DNA of 64,000 nt from Acrocarpospora catenulata (GTDB lineage: Bacteria > Actinomycetota > Actinomycetes > Streptosporangiales > Streptosporangiaceae), in contig NZ_JAHCST010000008.1 of NCBI RefSeq assembly GCF_018476525.1, forward strand, positions 1 to 64,000, written 5' to 3'. A model generated the notes under the pieces. It was not told where the DNA came from, made no database searches, and worked only from the letters and a program-made list of their open reading frames with translations. Within the stretch, counting starts at the first letter, position 1; every line of letters begins with the position of its first letter. Positions 27,538 to 36,473 of this stretch are shown piece after piece. The position numbers were made by a program, and so were the translations under genes.

Positions 27538-29211
27538 GTGCGCATACACCGTTTGGCGGCTTCTGCCTACTTAGCCATCACCCTAGGTTTGATCATCCTC
27601 AGCCTGGTGATCGGCACCGCGACACCCGCATGGCTGGCCACCATGTGGTACCCGCCCGACGAGATCATCGGGAAGTCTCCTCTGGTGCCGGTGCTGGGGG
27701 GGTTGCTGCTGCTTGGTCTGGTGAACTCGTGGATGCTGTGGCAGGTTTTGCGGGGACCCGCGCCTATGGCCGTGCCGATGCGTCGGGCGGCCACCTGGCT
27801 CCGGCTGCTGCTGTACGCCGACGTGATGTGGCTGCTGATCCCCTCGTTTCTCCCAGGCCTGGTCGAAACGGTCATCGGGCTGGTGCTCTGGGTGCCTGCG
27901 CTCGTGCTGCTCACCGTGGTGCTGACCGGGTCAGGTTGGCCCTTCCGACTGGCTCTGCTTCTGCTCGGACTGGTGGAACCGGCCAGATCGCTCGCGAGCG
28001 GCCTGGCGGACGATTCAGAGCTCCAGCGCTTCGTGAGTCCGGCCTACCAAGCGACTGTCATGGCCGCGGGAGTGGCCACGTTCGTCGTGATGGTGATGCT
28101 CCTGCTCGCCCAGCGGCGCGATGGACGCTGGAGCCGGGTGACGCTCCTCATCGGTCTGGGCATATTCGCGAGCGCTTTCCTGGTAGAGCTCGTTGACGGC
28201 CTGACGAGCGGGAGCACGATCGAGTCGATCGCCGAGGCGATGGATGTGCTCTACATCGTCTGGCTGGCGCGCACGGCGCATGAACTGAACCGTGAGCCGA
28301 GGCAGAAGGCGCCTCTGCGAGTGCCCACAGCGGTCGTGGCTGTGGCCACGGTCCTGCTGCTGATGGTCGTCGGACCCGAGGGCCGTGCACATCTCACCTA
28401 CACCTGGCAGAGCGATGAGCTTGATGAGTTCATGGAATGTTTGGCGTGGTCGCAACCGCCACGTGTCGCGGATATCCCGGCCCACAAGCGCGATCGGGCC
28501 TACATGTGCAGCGTGAGCAAGCCTGGGCGGCATGTCTCGGACCAGGAACTGCTCGGCAAGGGCTGGCATGCGTGCACCAGGTTCGCAGCCGGGGAGCCGG
28601 TCAAGGCTCGGCCCGCGCTGCTCGCGCTGCTCTGCCCGGAGGTGATTGGACGGAAATATCCGGATCTGTTGCTGTCGTCCGCTCAGATCGACCAGCAACA
28701 GGCGGAGAAGGAGAACATCGAGCGCGAACAGTTGAAGCGCGAGGCGCGCAAGGAGGACGCCATGTGCCGCGACCCGTGGCCCGCGCTACGTACTCGGTTC
28801 CAGGCGACCGCGTCCTATTACGACTGGGATACCCAGCCCTACGGCATCTACGACGCGGAAGCGGACACCGGGGAAGATTCCGAAGTGATCTGGAATGCGG
28901 AATCGGTCGACACTCTGGAAACCAGCGGTCAGCTGGCCCTGATCTTCACACCGAGCCAGGACTGGGCGACCTGCGTCACGGCGAAGGCGCTGCGCTCGGC
29001 CCCGCCACCCCTGCGAGGCAAAGGCTGGGACGAGGTGGTCGAGGCGGACATCATCAGCGAATCGGGTCGCCTGGTCATGCAGACGCTGTCGGCGAGCAAG
29101 GTGCGCTTCCCCAATCTCGCGCGCAGCGGTCCCGGCCTCTACCGGCTGCGCCTGTATACGCGTCCAGGCGTGGATCTCATTCTCATCTATCCGGCGAGGA
29201 GAGCGGCATAG
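27538..29211 (+). CDS. Multi-pass membrane protein of unknown function
   Basis: A 557-residue protein. The first 290 residues hold about seven or eight membrane segments, for example YLAITLGLIILSLVIGT, LVPVLGGLLLLGLVN, LVLWVPALVLLTVVLTG and VAVATVLLLMVVG. The remaining 270 residues are soluble and should face outward or inward as one domain. They contain cysteines in ELDEFMECLAW, DRAYMCSV, WHACTRF and LLALLCPE, and a charged coiled-coil-like stretch (QQAEKENIEREQLKREARKE). GTG 27538 is the only sensible start. I know no family for it, and no partner gene overlaps it. Confidence 0.6.
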   Translation: MRIHRLAASAYLAITLGLIILSLVIGTATPAWLATMWYPPDEIIGKSPLVPVLGGLLLLGLVNSWMLWQVLRGPAPMAVPMRRAATWLRLLLYADVMWLLIPSFLPGLVETVIGLVLWVPALVLLTVVLTGSGWPFRLALLLLGLVEPARSLASGLADDSELQRFVSPAYQATVMAAGVATFVVMVMLLLAQRRDGRWSRVTLLIGLGIFASAFLVELVDGLTSGSTIESIAEAMDVLYIVWLARTAHELNREPRQKAPLRVPTAVVAVATVLLLMVVGPEGRAHLTYTWQSDELDEFMECLAWSQPPRVADIPAHKRDRAYMCSVSKPGRHVSDQELLGKGWHACTRFAAGEPVKARPALLALLCPEVIGRKYPDLLLSSAQIDQQQAEKENIEREQLKREARKEDAMCRDPWPALRTRFQATASYYDWDTQPYGIYDAEADTGEDSEVIWNAESVDTLETSGQLALIFTPSQDWATCVTAKALRSAPPPLRGKGWDEVVEADIISESGRLVMQTLSASKVRFPNLARSGPGLYRLRLYTRPGVDLILIYPARRAA

Positions 29212-29353
29212 CGATCGCCGGCCGCTACATTCTTCGGCCCGATCGTCAACGGAGCTGTGATGCCACGGTGGGCGCCAGCGTCTAGGGCACCATCGGACGG
29301 GTCCTGGAGCTTCCTGCGGATCTTCGTCCTGCCTGCCGACATAAATTTGCCGC

Positions 29354-30082
29354 TCACCCGAGCAGGTTGCCGCGGTGGGCAATCGTGACCGCATGCGTAC
29401 GGTCACGGGCACCCAGTTTGGCCAGGATGTTCCGCACATGGGTCTTGACCGTCTCCCGTCCGATGACGAGGTGGTCGGCGATCTCCGCGTTCGTCATTCC
29501 TTCGGAGACCATCTGGAGGATGTCCAGTTCCCGCCTGGTCAGGGGTGACCCAGCGGGTTCCGGCGGTTGTGCGGGCACGTGCCGTACTGCGGCGAAGGAG
29601 CACCCGAGCAGCGTTGGCAGGGCCGCGATGGCGGTGCCGACAACCAGCGCGGTGAGCACGTCGCCGATGAGCCGGGCGGCCGTCGCGTTGGCGGCCACCA
29701 TGAACGCCGCGAGCATCGCCGCGGTCACGCCCATCGTGAGCAGCGCGTCCCTGCGGCGGGCATGGGCTCCCACCATGAACAGCGCCACCAGCAGTCCCAG
29801 GTCGGCCGTGGTCGACGGCAGATCGAATGCCTGGCCGGTCAGGAAGGCCGTGCCGGTCGCGGCGAGCGCGGCCACGGGGCGGCCGCGCGACCACCAGAGC
29901 GGTACCAACTCGGCCAGTACGAGGACGGGCAGCAACGGATACGGGCGAACGTTCCAGACGTCGCCAAGATAGAACGTCGTCTTCAGCCCCGGCCCCAGGA
30001 CGAGGGGGAGGGGAGTGGCGGCGAGGAGCGCCAGGATCACCCAGCGGTGTGGCACGAGACCATTGTCGCGCCCGGTTCGCAC
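29354..30082 (-). CDS. Membrane-anchored LuxR-type regulator
   Basis: A 242-residue protein. Residues 10-165 form about five membrane segments (WVILALLAATPLPLVLG, LLPVLVLAELVPLWW, LGLLVALFMVGAHA and others). The C-terminal 65 residues are a LuxR-type HTH: SPLTRRELDILQMVSEGMTN, then AEIADHLVIGRETVKTHVRN. The membrane part resembles the sensor half of actinobacterial histidine kinases, but here it joins the DNA-binding domain directly with no kinase. This makes a one-component membrane regulator. It is divergent from the CPBP protease gene with a 90-bp gap, so it probably controls that gene. Confidence 0.75.
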   Translation of the reverse strand: MRTGRDNGLVPHRWVILALLAATPLPLVLGPGLKTTFYLGDVWNVRPYPLLPVLVLAELVPLWWSRGRPVAALAATGTAFLTGQAFDLPSTTADLGLLVALFMVGAHARRRDALLTMGVTAAMLAAFMVAANATAARLIGDVLTALVVGTAIAALPTLLGCSFAAVRHVPAQPPEPAGSPLTRRELDILQMVSEGMTNAEIADHLVIGRETVKTHVRNILAKLGARDRTHAVTIAHRGNLLG

Positions 30083-30172
30083 GGCGTACCAGGCCCCTCA
30101 GATGGGGGATCCGCCGGATCTCCCCCACTTGGGGGAATGTCGGCGGGGTCTGGTTCGGGCTACGCAGGTGTC

Positions 30173-31033
30173 ATGTTCCTCGACTCCGAGCAGCGCCTCC
30201 GCCTTCCGCTCCGGCTGCTGCTGTACTTCGTCGCGTACTTCGTGCTGGTCGTGGCCCTGCAAGCGGTCACTGAGGCGATCCCGGCCCCGATGGCCGCGCG
30301 CCGGCTCGTCTTCCTGGTGCTGGTCGTCCCCCTGCTCGCGGGCATGACCTGGGTGTTCCGGCGGTGGCTCGACCGCCGCTCATGGGAGGGCATCGGGCTC
30401 TCGGGACCAGGGGCGGGGCTGCTGCTGGCCGGTTGCCTGGCCGGGTTCGGACTCGTCGGGCTGATCACGCTGGTGGAGTGGTCGGCCGGGTGGCGGGACG
30501 TCGTTGGTGCCTGGGATCCGTGGCTGTTCCTGATGAGCTTCGCCGCGTCGCTGGGCGTCGGGTTTGCGGAGGAAGTGGCGTTCCGTGGGTATTTCCTCGC
30601 CAACCTGGGCGAACGGCTGCCGCTCTGGCTCGTGGCTTTGATCACCGGGCTGGTCTTCGGCGCGTTGCACCTCCAGTCCGCCCCGGCAGCGTGGGCGCCT
30701 GGCGTCATCACGGGCTGCGTGGTGATCACGTTCCTGTTCACCGCCGTACGAGTGGGCACGGGCTCCCTTTGGGCGGCCATCGGCCTGCACTGGGGGTGGA
30801 ACTGGTCCCAGGGGCACCTGTATGAGGCCCTCCAGCGGTCGGGGCCGGAGCTGATGGTGGGACCGGCGGGATTCCACGAGGTCGGGCTGGTGTCGACGGG
30901 GATCACTCTGGTGGCCACGGTCCTGGTGGCGTGGGGCCTGCGGCGGCAGATCCGGTGGAGCCGCGCATTCTCACCAGGTCTTCAGAAAACGTCCGTCCAT
31001 TCGTCATCTGACCGCGACGGAGAAACTACATAA
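30173..31033 (+). CDS. CPBP-family intramembrane metalloprotease
   Basis: A 286-residue membrane protein with the CPBP (Rce1-like, Abi) motifs: EEVAFRGYFLANL (EExxxR), FGALHLQSAP and HWGWNWSQG. About seven hydrophobic segments (for example LLLYFVAYFVLVVALQAV and GLLLAGCLAGFGLVGL) complete the fold. These proteases act within membranes on prenylated proteins or peptides and often give self-immunity to bacteriocins. ATG 30173 starts just before the first membrane segment; a far longer upstream frame crosses the divergent LuxR gene and was rejected. Confidence 0.85.
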   Translation: MFLDSEQRLRLPLRLLLYFVAYFVLVVALQAVTEAIPAPMAARRLVFLVLVVPLLAGMTWVFRRWLDRRSWEGIGLSGPGAGLLLAGCLAGFGLVGLITLVEWSAGWRDVVGAWDPWLFLMSFAASLGVGFAEEVAFRGYFLANLGERLPLWLVALITGLVFGALHLQSAPAAWAPGVITGCVVITFLFTAVRVGTGSLWAAIGLHWGWNWSQGHLYEALQRSGPELMVGPAGFHEVGLVSTGITLVATVLVAWGLRRQIRWSRAFSPGLQKTSVHSSSDRDGETT

Positions 31034-31162
31034 CGTCAGCTCTTGAAAGTCCACTCGGGCCCGTGGACTCTCGGCCGAAGGGGTGTGCCGTCTTCCTCTC
31101 TGCCGATCAGCCAGGAAGCGCACAGCCTGTTGACCAGATTCGCAGCGCGCTACAGTCCCGAC

Positions 31163-31567
31163 ATGTCGCTCCCCCGGCGCTGGCCCCGTTCACTCACACG
31201 CGAAGTTTCGATACGGCCTGCTTTTCTCATCATGATGGTGGTTGGCGCCGTCCTTGTCGGGGGCGTGGTGGCGCAGAACCTACCCATCGGAAAGGTCTCG
31301 CTGATCATCGCTGAGGGATATGCCCAACTCGTTGCCGACGGCAGTGGCGGCTCATTCACCCCAGACGGCGGGCAGACCATGCAGCTTCCAGCCGAGGTGC
31401 CATGGACTGATCGCGACGGCATGCTCCACACCGGTGATCGCCCTGCATGCCTGTGGGGAGAAGGAGAGACCAGGAATATCAGCGCCCGGGTCGAGGCGGG
31501 TTATCGATGGATAGAGTTACCGAACGGGGGCGGATATCCACTGGTCGCCTGGCTTCGATGCCTGTAG
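31163..31567 (+). CDS. Small membrane-anchored hypothetical protein
   Basis: A 134-residue protein with basic N-terminus (SLPRRWPRSLTREV) and one membrane segment (PAFLIMMVVGAVLVGGVVAQ), followed by an extracellular tail with two cysteines (RPACLWGE and WLRCL). ATG 31163 puts the membrane segment near the start. It is unknown and has no partner. The tRNA scar B follows 116 bases after the stop. Confidence 0.5.
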   Translation: MSLPRRWPRSLTREVSIRPAFLIMMVVGAVLVGGVVAQNLPIGKVSLIIAEGYAQLVADGSGGSFTPDGGQTMQLPAEVPWTDRDGMLHTGDRPACLWGEGETRNISARVEAGYRWIELPNGGGYPLVAWLRCL

Positions 31568-31682
31568 GACACAGGTCTTTGGGAGCCACCCGGGTGAACG
31601 ATCACGAACCGAGTTGGACGGATCTGAACAGCCAGGTCGTTGACAACCAGGGCGGTGAACGAACTTGGCGATCGTTTTGGAC

Positions 31683-31725
31683 CTACGGATCAGAAGGTTA
31701 GGGGTTCGAGTCCTCTCGGCCGCGC
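31683..31725 (+). repeat. tRNA-Arg(ACG) 3' fragment, putative attachment-site scar B
   Basis: CTACGGATCAGAAGGTTAGG then GGTTCGAGTCCTCTCGGCCG is the 3' half of the same tRNA-Arg as scar A, here with an unbroken T arm (AGGGG / CCTCT) and TTCGAGT loop. No 5' half precedes it. The two scars are direct repeats 8.19 kb apart and are each followed by a terminator hairpin. Confidence 0.75.
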
Positions 31726-31735
31726 CCAGCTCAAG

Positions 31736-31765
31736 GGCCACTTCCGATCACCGGAGGTGGCCTTT
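31736..31765 (+). terminator. Terminator after tRNA fragment B
   Basis: GGCCACTTCC and GGAGGTGGCC pair over 10 bp with one G-U pair, a 7-base loop and TTTC after. It is at the same distance from its tRNA fragment as the hairpin of scar A and shares GATCA in the loop, which suggests both were copied together with the tRNA end. Confidence 0.7.
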
Positions 31766-31835
31766 CTGATCTCCGTACAGCTCAAGACGGATCAGTCGCG
31801 CTGCTCGGCGCGGCTGGCGGGCTTGGGCCAGCCGG

Positions 31836-32447
31836 CTACCTCGCCACGCGGAATCGCAGGTGTGTCACGTGCGGTGACTCGATCAACCTATTTCGTTCCA
31901 GCTCGATGTGATTGGTGCCCAGGTGGTCGAACAGCCGGGTGCCTGAACCGAGCAGCACGGGCACCAGTTGAATCTGAATCTCGTCCACGAGTCCGGCCCT
32001 CACGAACTGCTGTGCGGTGTTCGCCCCGCCCATGATGAGGACGTTCTTGTCGCGCGCCGCCGCTTGGGCCTGCCGGAGCGCGCTCTCGATGCCGTCGGTG
32101 ACGAAGGTGAACGCTGCGCTTTTCATGGCCAACTGTTCGCGGGCTTGATGAGTGAGCACGAAGCAGGGCACGGGGAACGGGGTGTCCCCCCACAGCCCCA
32201 CTCCCACGTCAAACGTGCGTCTGCCCACCACAACGGCTCCGGTCGATGCGAAAATCTCCTGTGCGACCTGGGCGTCCACTCCATTCGGTGATGTGCCGTC
32301 AGCGGCTACAGTCCGATCCGAACTGCTGTTGAACAGCCACTCGTGGAGCCGCTCGCCGCCTTCGCCCATGGGGTGCTCGACAGTCACATCGGGTCCGGCG
32401 CTGAAGCCGTCCACTGACACACTCATGTTCAGCACGACGTTTTCCAT
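31836..32447 (-). CDS. Dihydrofolate reductase family protein (RibD C-terminal fold)
   Basis: A 203-residue protein of the RibD_C/DHFR-like family: ENVVLNMSVSVDGFSAGPDV at the start, GAVVVGRRTFDVG in the middle, VLIMGGANTAQQF and LVDEIQIQLVPVLLGSGTRL near the end. Such proteins are NADPH-dependent reductases of mostly unknown substrate, common in actinomycetes. ATG 32447 starts the conserved fold; a 21-residue upstream extension looks unrelated. The MFS gene upstream ends about 60 bases away on the same strand, so the two may be co-transcribed. Confidence 0.85.
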   Translation of the reverse strand: MENVVLNMSVSVDGFSAGPDVTVEHPMGEGGERLHEWLFNSSSDRTVAADGTSPNGVDAQVAQEIFASTGAVVVGRRTFDVGVGLWGDTPFPVPCFVLTHQAREQLAMKSAAFTFVTDGIESALRQAQAAARDKNVLIMGGANTAQQFVRAGLVDEIQIQLVPVLLGSGTRLFDHLGTNHIELERNRLIESPHVTHLRFRVAR

Positions 32448-32506
32448 GAGGTTGTCCTTTTCGCTCGTTCCTTGCGGTATCAACGGGGGCGTGGCTGAAG
32501 CGACCG

Positions 32507-33721
32507 TCAAGTGATGTCGGCCCTACGGTCGAGCCACGCGGGGGCCAGCGCGGTGAACAGCACGATCGCGATGACGGCGAATCCCAGGGGATAGCCCATC
32601 GGCACGGTCAGGAGGCCGAACATGACTGCCCCGACGCCCATCCCGCCGTCGTAGGCGAGGTTCCACAGCGCGCTTACCCGACCGAAGTCGGACTCGGAGG
32701 CGCGCTCGAACATCAGTGCCAGCGTCACGTTTTGGGCCAGGCCGAACCCGAGCCCGAACAGCCCCATGCCGGCCATCACCGCGATCGGGCTGCCCGCCCA
32801 GATGAGCACGGCCGTGCCAACGGTGGCCGCGAGCACTGCGGGGACGAGTAAGCGGGCAGAGCCATGACGGTCGCCGTACCAGCCCGCGCCCCAGCGTGCG
32901 AGCGGTGCAGCGCAGGACTGCACGAGCAGAGCCCCTGCGGCCACCTGATGCGACTCGGCCGGTACGGTCATGGGGAGGAAGGTCAGCAGGGCGCCGGCCG
33001 CCAGTGTCACGGCGGCGAAGATGACCGTCGGCCTGGCGAGCCCACGGATAAGAAGGGCGCCGAGAACGCTGCCGTGCTCGATCCGAGCCGACCGGGCCGG
33101 CAGGCCAGGTACGACGGCCAGCGTGAGCAACGACAGCGCCGCCCCGGTGATGAACACCGGCCCGTACCCGACGCTCCCGACCAGCCACAGACCCAACGGC
33201 AGGCACACGATGGACGGGACCCCGACGGCTGCGCCGTACAACCCCAGCCCCTCGCCGCGGCGATCGGTCGGCACGAGTTCGGCGACGAGGGCCGCGCCGG
33301 CCACAACGACAATGCCGAGCCCTGCGCCACGCACCAAGCAGACACCCAGCACCAACGGCAGCGCGGAGGATGCCACCAGTACCAACGCAGGCGCCCCGAG
33401 CAGAAGCAGGCCTGCGGCCATCACGGCGCGGTACCCGTACCTGTGCAGCAGGCCCGGCACTGCGAACTCCATCAGCACGGTCCCCAGCATCAGTGCGCCG
33501 GTGGACATGCCCGCGCCCACGCCGCCCACCCCGGCCGTGCCCACATACAGGGGGACGACCGACATCAGCAGATAGAAGCTCCCGGGAGAACACACCGACG
33601 TGATCAGCAACAGAACCATCGGACGGGTCAGGATGGGTTGCCGATCCACGACATCCCCGAGACGAACCTCGACCCTGCCCACCGAAGCTTCCCTACCGGC
33701 GGCGACCTCCTGATGATCCAT
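32507..33721 (-). CDS. MFS transporter
   Basis: A 404-residue permease with 12 predicted membrane segments, starting ILTRPMVLLLITSVCSPGSF. It has an MFS-type GYRAVMAAGLLLLG, a middle loop after VVPGLPARSARIEHGS, and a C-half with MGLFGLGFGLAQNVTLALMF. The substrate is unknown; close relatives are annotated as drug or metabolite exporters. The start could be 33721 or 33751. It is divergent from a MocR-type regulator about 50 bp away, the usual arrangement for a regulator and its target. Confidence 0.85.
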   Translation of the reverse strand: MDHQEVAAGREASVGRVEVRLGDVVDRQPILTRPMVLLLITSVCSPGSFYLLMSVVPLYVGTAGVGGVGAGMSTGALMLGTVLMEFAVPGLLHRYGYRAVMAAGLLLLGAPALVLVASSALPLVLGVCLVRGAGLGIVVVAGAALVAELVPTDRRGEGLGLYGAAVGVPSIVCLPLGLWLVGSVGYGPVFITGAALSLLTLAVVPGLPARSARIEHGSVLGALLIRGLARPTVIFAAVTLAAGALLTFLPMTVPAESHQVAAGALLVQSCAAPLARWGAGWYGDRHGSARLLVPAVLAATVGTAVLIWAGSPIAVMAGMGLFGLGFGLAQNVTLALMFERASESDFGRVSALWNLAYDGGMGVGAVMFGLLTVPMGYPLGFAVIAIVLFTALAPAWLDRRADIT

Positions 33722-33768
33722 AAGCCGACCGTAGGACGGGATCCGGTTCATCAGTAAGGTCCAGTTTC

Positions 33769-35193
33769 ATGCTGATCGACTGGACCGGTTCCGGACCACA
33801 GCTCCTGTTGCAGGTCGACCGGAACCGACCCGAACCCCTGCGCGACCAACTCGAACGCGCATTGCGGGAGGCCATCCGGGCCGGTCGGCTCGCTGCCGGA
33901 GAGCGACTGCCCTCATCCCGTGCCCTGTCCCGCGACCTCGGCATCTCTCGCGGCCTGGTGACCGAGTGCTACGCGCAACTGCAGGCAGAGGGCTATCTGG
34001 TCAGCCGCGGCGGCTCGGCCACCCGGGTTGCCGCCACCGCGCGTCCGTACACGGCCGCGCTTCCGTCAGCCACCGCCATCGAGCCCGCCAGAATCGACTT
34101 CCGACCCGGCGTACCCGACCTGTCGAGCTTCCCGCGCGAGTACTGGAGCGGCGCCCTTCGCCGTGCCTGCCGCGACGCGCCCAGCGACCTGCTCGGCTGC
34201 CCCGACCCGCACGGCGATCCGACACTGCGCGACGTGCTCGCCGCCTATCTGCGGCGAGTCCGCGGCGCCTGCACCGACCCCGGTCACACCGTCATCTGCG
34301 CGGGCTACGCACAAGGGCTCCAGCTCGTCCTGCGGTCTCTGGCGAGCCAGGGCGTACGCGTCGTGGCCTTCGAGGACCCCAGCGACCCTGACCACCGCAC
34401 CATCGCCGCGATGCTGGGCCTCGACGTCATCGCGGTCCCGGTCGACGAGCGCGGCATCGACACCGACGCACTCGCTGCCACCGACGCACGCGCCGTCGTG
34501 CTCACACCCGCCCACCAATCGCCCACCGGCGTTGTGCTCGCCCCTGACAGGCGACAAGCCCTGATTAACTGGGCTACGGCACGGACCGCGACGATCATCG
34601 AGGACGACTACGACGCCGAGTTCCGCTACGACCGCGAACCCGTCGGCGCGCTACAGGGCCTCGCCCCAGACCGGGTCGCGCTCCTCGGCTCCGTCAGCAA
34701 GTCACTGGCGCCGGCCCTGCGACTCGGCTGGATTATCAGCCCACCTCACCTGACTCCCGATGTCGTCCGCTACAAGGAGCTCGCCGACCGCGGCTCACCG
34801 GTCATCGACCAACTCGCGCTCGCCGACCTGCTGAAGTCCGGCCGCTACGACCGCCACCTGCGCCACATGCGGCAGCGCTACGCCGCCCGCCGCGCCGCCC
34901 TCCTCGAAGCGATCCAACGACACGCACCCAACATCGAACTGCGCGGGCTGGCCGCCGGGTTCCACACCGTCGCCCAGCTACCAACCGACGCCGACGAGCG
35001 TGCCATAATCGCGGCCGCACGCCGTCGGTCCGTCGGACTGTACGGAATGAGCACCTACCGCATGGACCAGCACCCACGGCCCCCACAACTCGTACTCGGA
35101 TTCGGCAACCTGACTACAGCCGCCATCTCCGACGGCATCGAGACCATCGCCGACCTACTACAGCCACGCCGAGTGAGCCAGAGACCCACCTGA
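33769..35193 (+). CDS. MocR/PdxR-type GntR regulator with aminotransferase domain
   Basis: A 474-residue protein. A GntR winged helix at residues 20-80 (LRDQLERALREAIRAGRLAA, then LSRDLGISRGLVTECYAQL) is followed by a fold-type I aminotransferase domain with TIIEDDYDAEFRYDR and the PLP-lysine motif GSVSKSLAPALRLGW. Such regulators sense PLP or amino compounds and act on adjacent genes, often those of vitamin B6 or transporters. It starts at ATG 33769 with little room for a leader, which may be very short. It is likely to control the divergent MFS gene. Confidence 0.9.
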   Translation: MLIDWTGSGPQLLLQVDRNRPEPLRDQLERALREAIRAGRLAAGERLPSSRALSRDLGISRGLVTECYAQLQAEGYLVSRGGSATRVAATARPYTAALPSATAIEPARIDFRPGVPDLSSFPREYWSGALRRACRDAPSDLLGCPDPHGDPTLRDVLAAYLRRVRGACTDPGHTVICAGYAQGLQLVLRSLASQGVRVVAFEDPSDPDHRTIAAMLGLDVIAVPVDERGIDTDALAATDARAVVLTPAHQSPTGVVLAPDRRQALINWATARTATIIEDDYDAEFRYDREPVGALQGLAPDRVALLGSVSKSLAPALRLGWIISPPHLTPDVVRYKELADRGSPVIDQLALADLLKSGRYDRHLRHMRQRYAARRAALLEAIQRHAPNIELRGLAAGFHTVAQLPTDADERAIIAAARRRSVGLYGMSTYRMDQHPRPPQLVLGFGNLTTAAISDGIETIADLLQPRRVSQRPT

Positions 35194-35310
35194 GGTCCTC
35201 GATTACCCGTGTCGAATACGTGCGCAACGCTTGGCGTACTATCCCACCTGGATCGGAAGCTCGCCGCAACGGGAGGTCGGCGATGCCATCACCGCTCTGA
35301 GCCAGAAGAC

Positions 35311-36288
35311 TCAGACCGCGCGGGCGATGCAGATGCGTGCGTTCAGTCGTGGCCCCGCCTCGTAGAACATGTACTGCACCCCGTCCTGGGTGCCGAACGA
35401 CGGTGCTGCCACCCTGCCGTTGTCGGAGGCGATCGGGGAGTGGAAGACGCCGAGGTGGGTCTCCTTGTCGAATGCGTTGCCGACCTCGGTGATTCGCATC
35501 CTGCCGTCGTTGCCGTGATAGGCCACGTAAGTCGTTCCGTTGCGTTTGACGAGGTGAGGGCCGGAGATGTCGGTCAGGCCGTCGGGTTCGGGGTTCACCA
35601 GTGGGGTCGCGCTGAACTGCCAGCCGTCCCAGCCGTTGGGCGACCAGCCGTAGAAGATGCGGCGGCCGTTGCGTACCCCCATGAAGATCATCACGTATTT
35701 GTTGTTCCGGCCGGGCAGCGGATGCTCGAAGACCCGCGCGTAGGAGGTCTCGGACGTGCCGGGCACCAGGCGAGTGCTGAGGATCGGGGTCTCGTTGGTG
35801 AAGGTGATGCCGTCGGTGGAGCGGGCCACGCGCGTGGTGAAGTTCTCGCCGTGGAAGTAGCAGAAGAACTGCCGGGTCGCGGCGTCCCAGGTCACATGGG
35901 GTGAGGACACGTGCGAGACCGTGGTGGTCGGCAGGCGGTTGTCGATGAGCGGGTTGCCCGAGTAGTCGTCGAAGGGGCCTGCCAGGGAGTTGGCGAAGGC
36001 CACGCAGATGCCGCCCGGATTCTCATGCGGGGCGTAGTAGAGGTAGTACCGTGCTCGGGGATTGCTCAGCTTGTCGTACATCCCTCTGATGCAGGGGAAG
36101 ATGAACTCCCCCGTCGGGTTGTAGCTCAGCGGCAGGGCCAGCGCGTCGCGCAGGTACCGGTAGGTCGGCATCCCGGCCGGGCCCGCCGCCGCGCGCGCGG
36201 CCGGTGCGAGCCCCAGGTTTGCGGCCACGCCCGCGGCCGCGCCCAGCAACACGGTCCGCCGTCGGATTAATGGGTGGGGAGTGTCCAC
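35311..36288 (-). CDS. Tat-exported GH43-like beta-propeller protein
   Basis: A 325-residue secreted protein. The N-terminus (PLIRRRTVLLGAAAGVAANL) is a twin-arginine signal with an Ala-rich cleavage region AARA. The mature part has the repeated strand pattern of five-bladed propeller glycosidases (GH43 and relatives): ARYYLYYAPHENPGG, HVSSPHVTWDAATRQFFCYF, RVARSTDGITFTNE, DISGPHLVKRNGTTYVAYHG. Catalytic acids cannot be assigned by eye. It is divergent from the LacI gene of a sugar ABC operon, with two operator-like palindromes between, so it likely releases the sugar taken up by that transporter. Confidence 0.75.
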   Translation of the reverse strand: MDTPHPLIRRRTVLLGAAAGVAANLGLAPAARAAAGPAGMPTYRYLRDALALPLSYNPTGEFIFPCIRGMYDKLSNPRARYYLYYAPHENPGGICVAFANSLAGPFDDYSGNPLIDNRLPTTTVSHVSSPHVTWDAATRQFFCYFHGENFTTRVARSTDGITFTNETPILSTRLVPGTSETSYARVFEHPLPGRNNKYVMIFMGVRNGRRIFYGWSPNGWDGWQFSATPLVNPEPDGLTDISGPHLVKRNGTTYVAYHGNDGRMRITEVGNAFDKETHLGVFHSPIASDNGRVAAPSFGTQDGVQYMFYEAGPRLNARICIARAV

Positions 36289-36359
36289 GTCGGCTCCTTC
36301 ACGCTGCGTCGTGGTGCGGATTCACACGCTCGCCCCGGCGGAACGCCGCGTCAAGATGC

Positions 36360-36371
36360 TAATGCGAATTA
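36360..36371. promoter_or_regulatory. LacI-type operator, distal
   Basis: TAATGCGAATTA, a near-palindrome with central CG, typical of LacI/GalR operators. It lies 72 bp upstream of the propeller gene start and differs from the proximal site at one position per half. Confidence 0.6.
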
Positions 36372-36437
36372 CTTCAGGAAAAATCCCCACTTGACGGTAC
36401 GGGGTGTCGTGCGGAAGATAGGGCCTCACCAAGCCGC

Positions 36438-36449
36438 TAATGCGCATTA
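36438..36449. promoter_or_regulatory. LacI-type operator, proximal
   Basis: TAATGCGCATTA is a perfect 12-bp palindrome with central CG, 25 bp upstream of the LacI start. The pair at 36360 and 36438 is 78 bp apart, suited to control of both divergent genes and autoregulation. Confidence 0.75.
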
Positions 36450-36473
36450 CTGGATCATGGGAGGACACGTACG

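Noticed and set aside
29567-30172. 200-residue N-terminal extension of the CPBP protease
   Set aside because: It is antisense to the LuxR gene and rich in Arg/Gly/His as expected of a shadow frame.
23405-35226. Shared AATACGTGCGCAA at 23405-23418 and 35214-35226
   Set aside because: Only about 13 bases, with no flanking similarity or link to the tRNA scars; probably chance.
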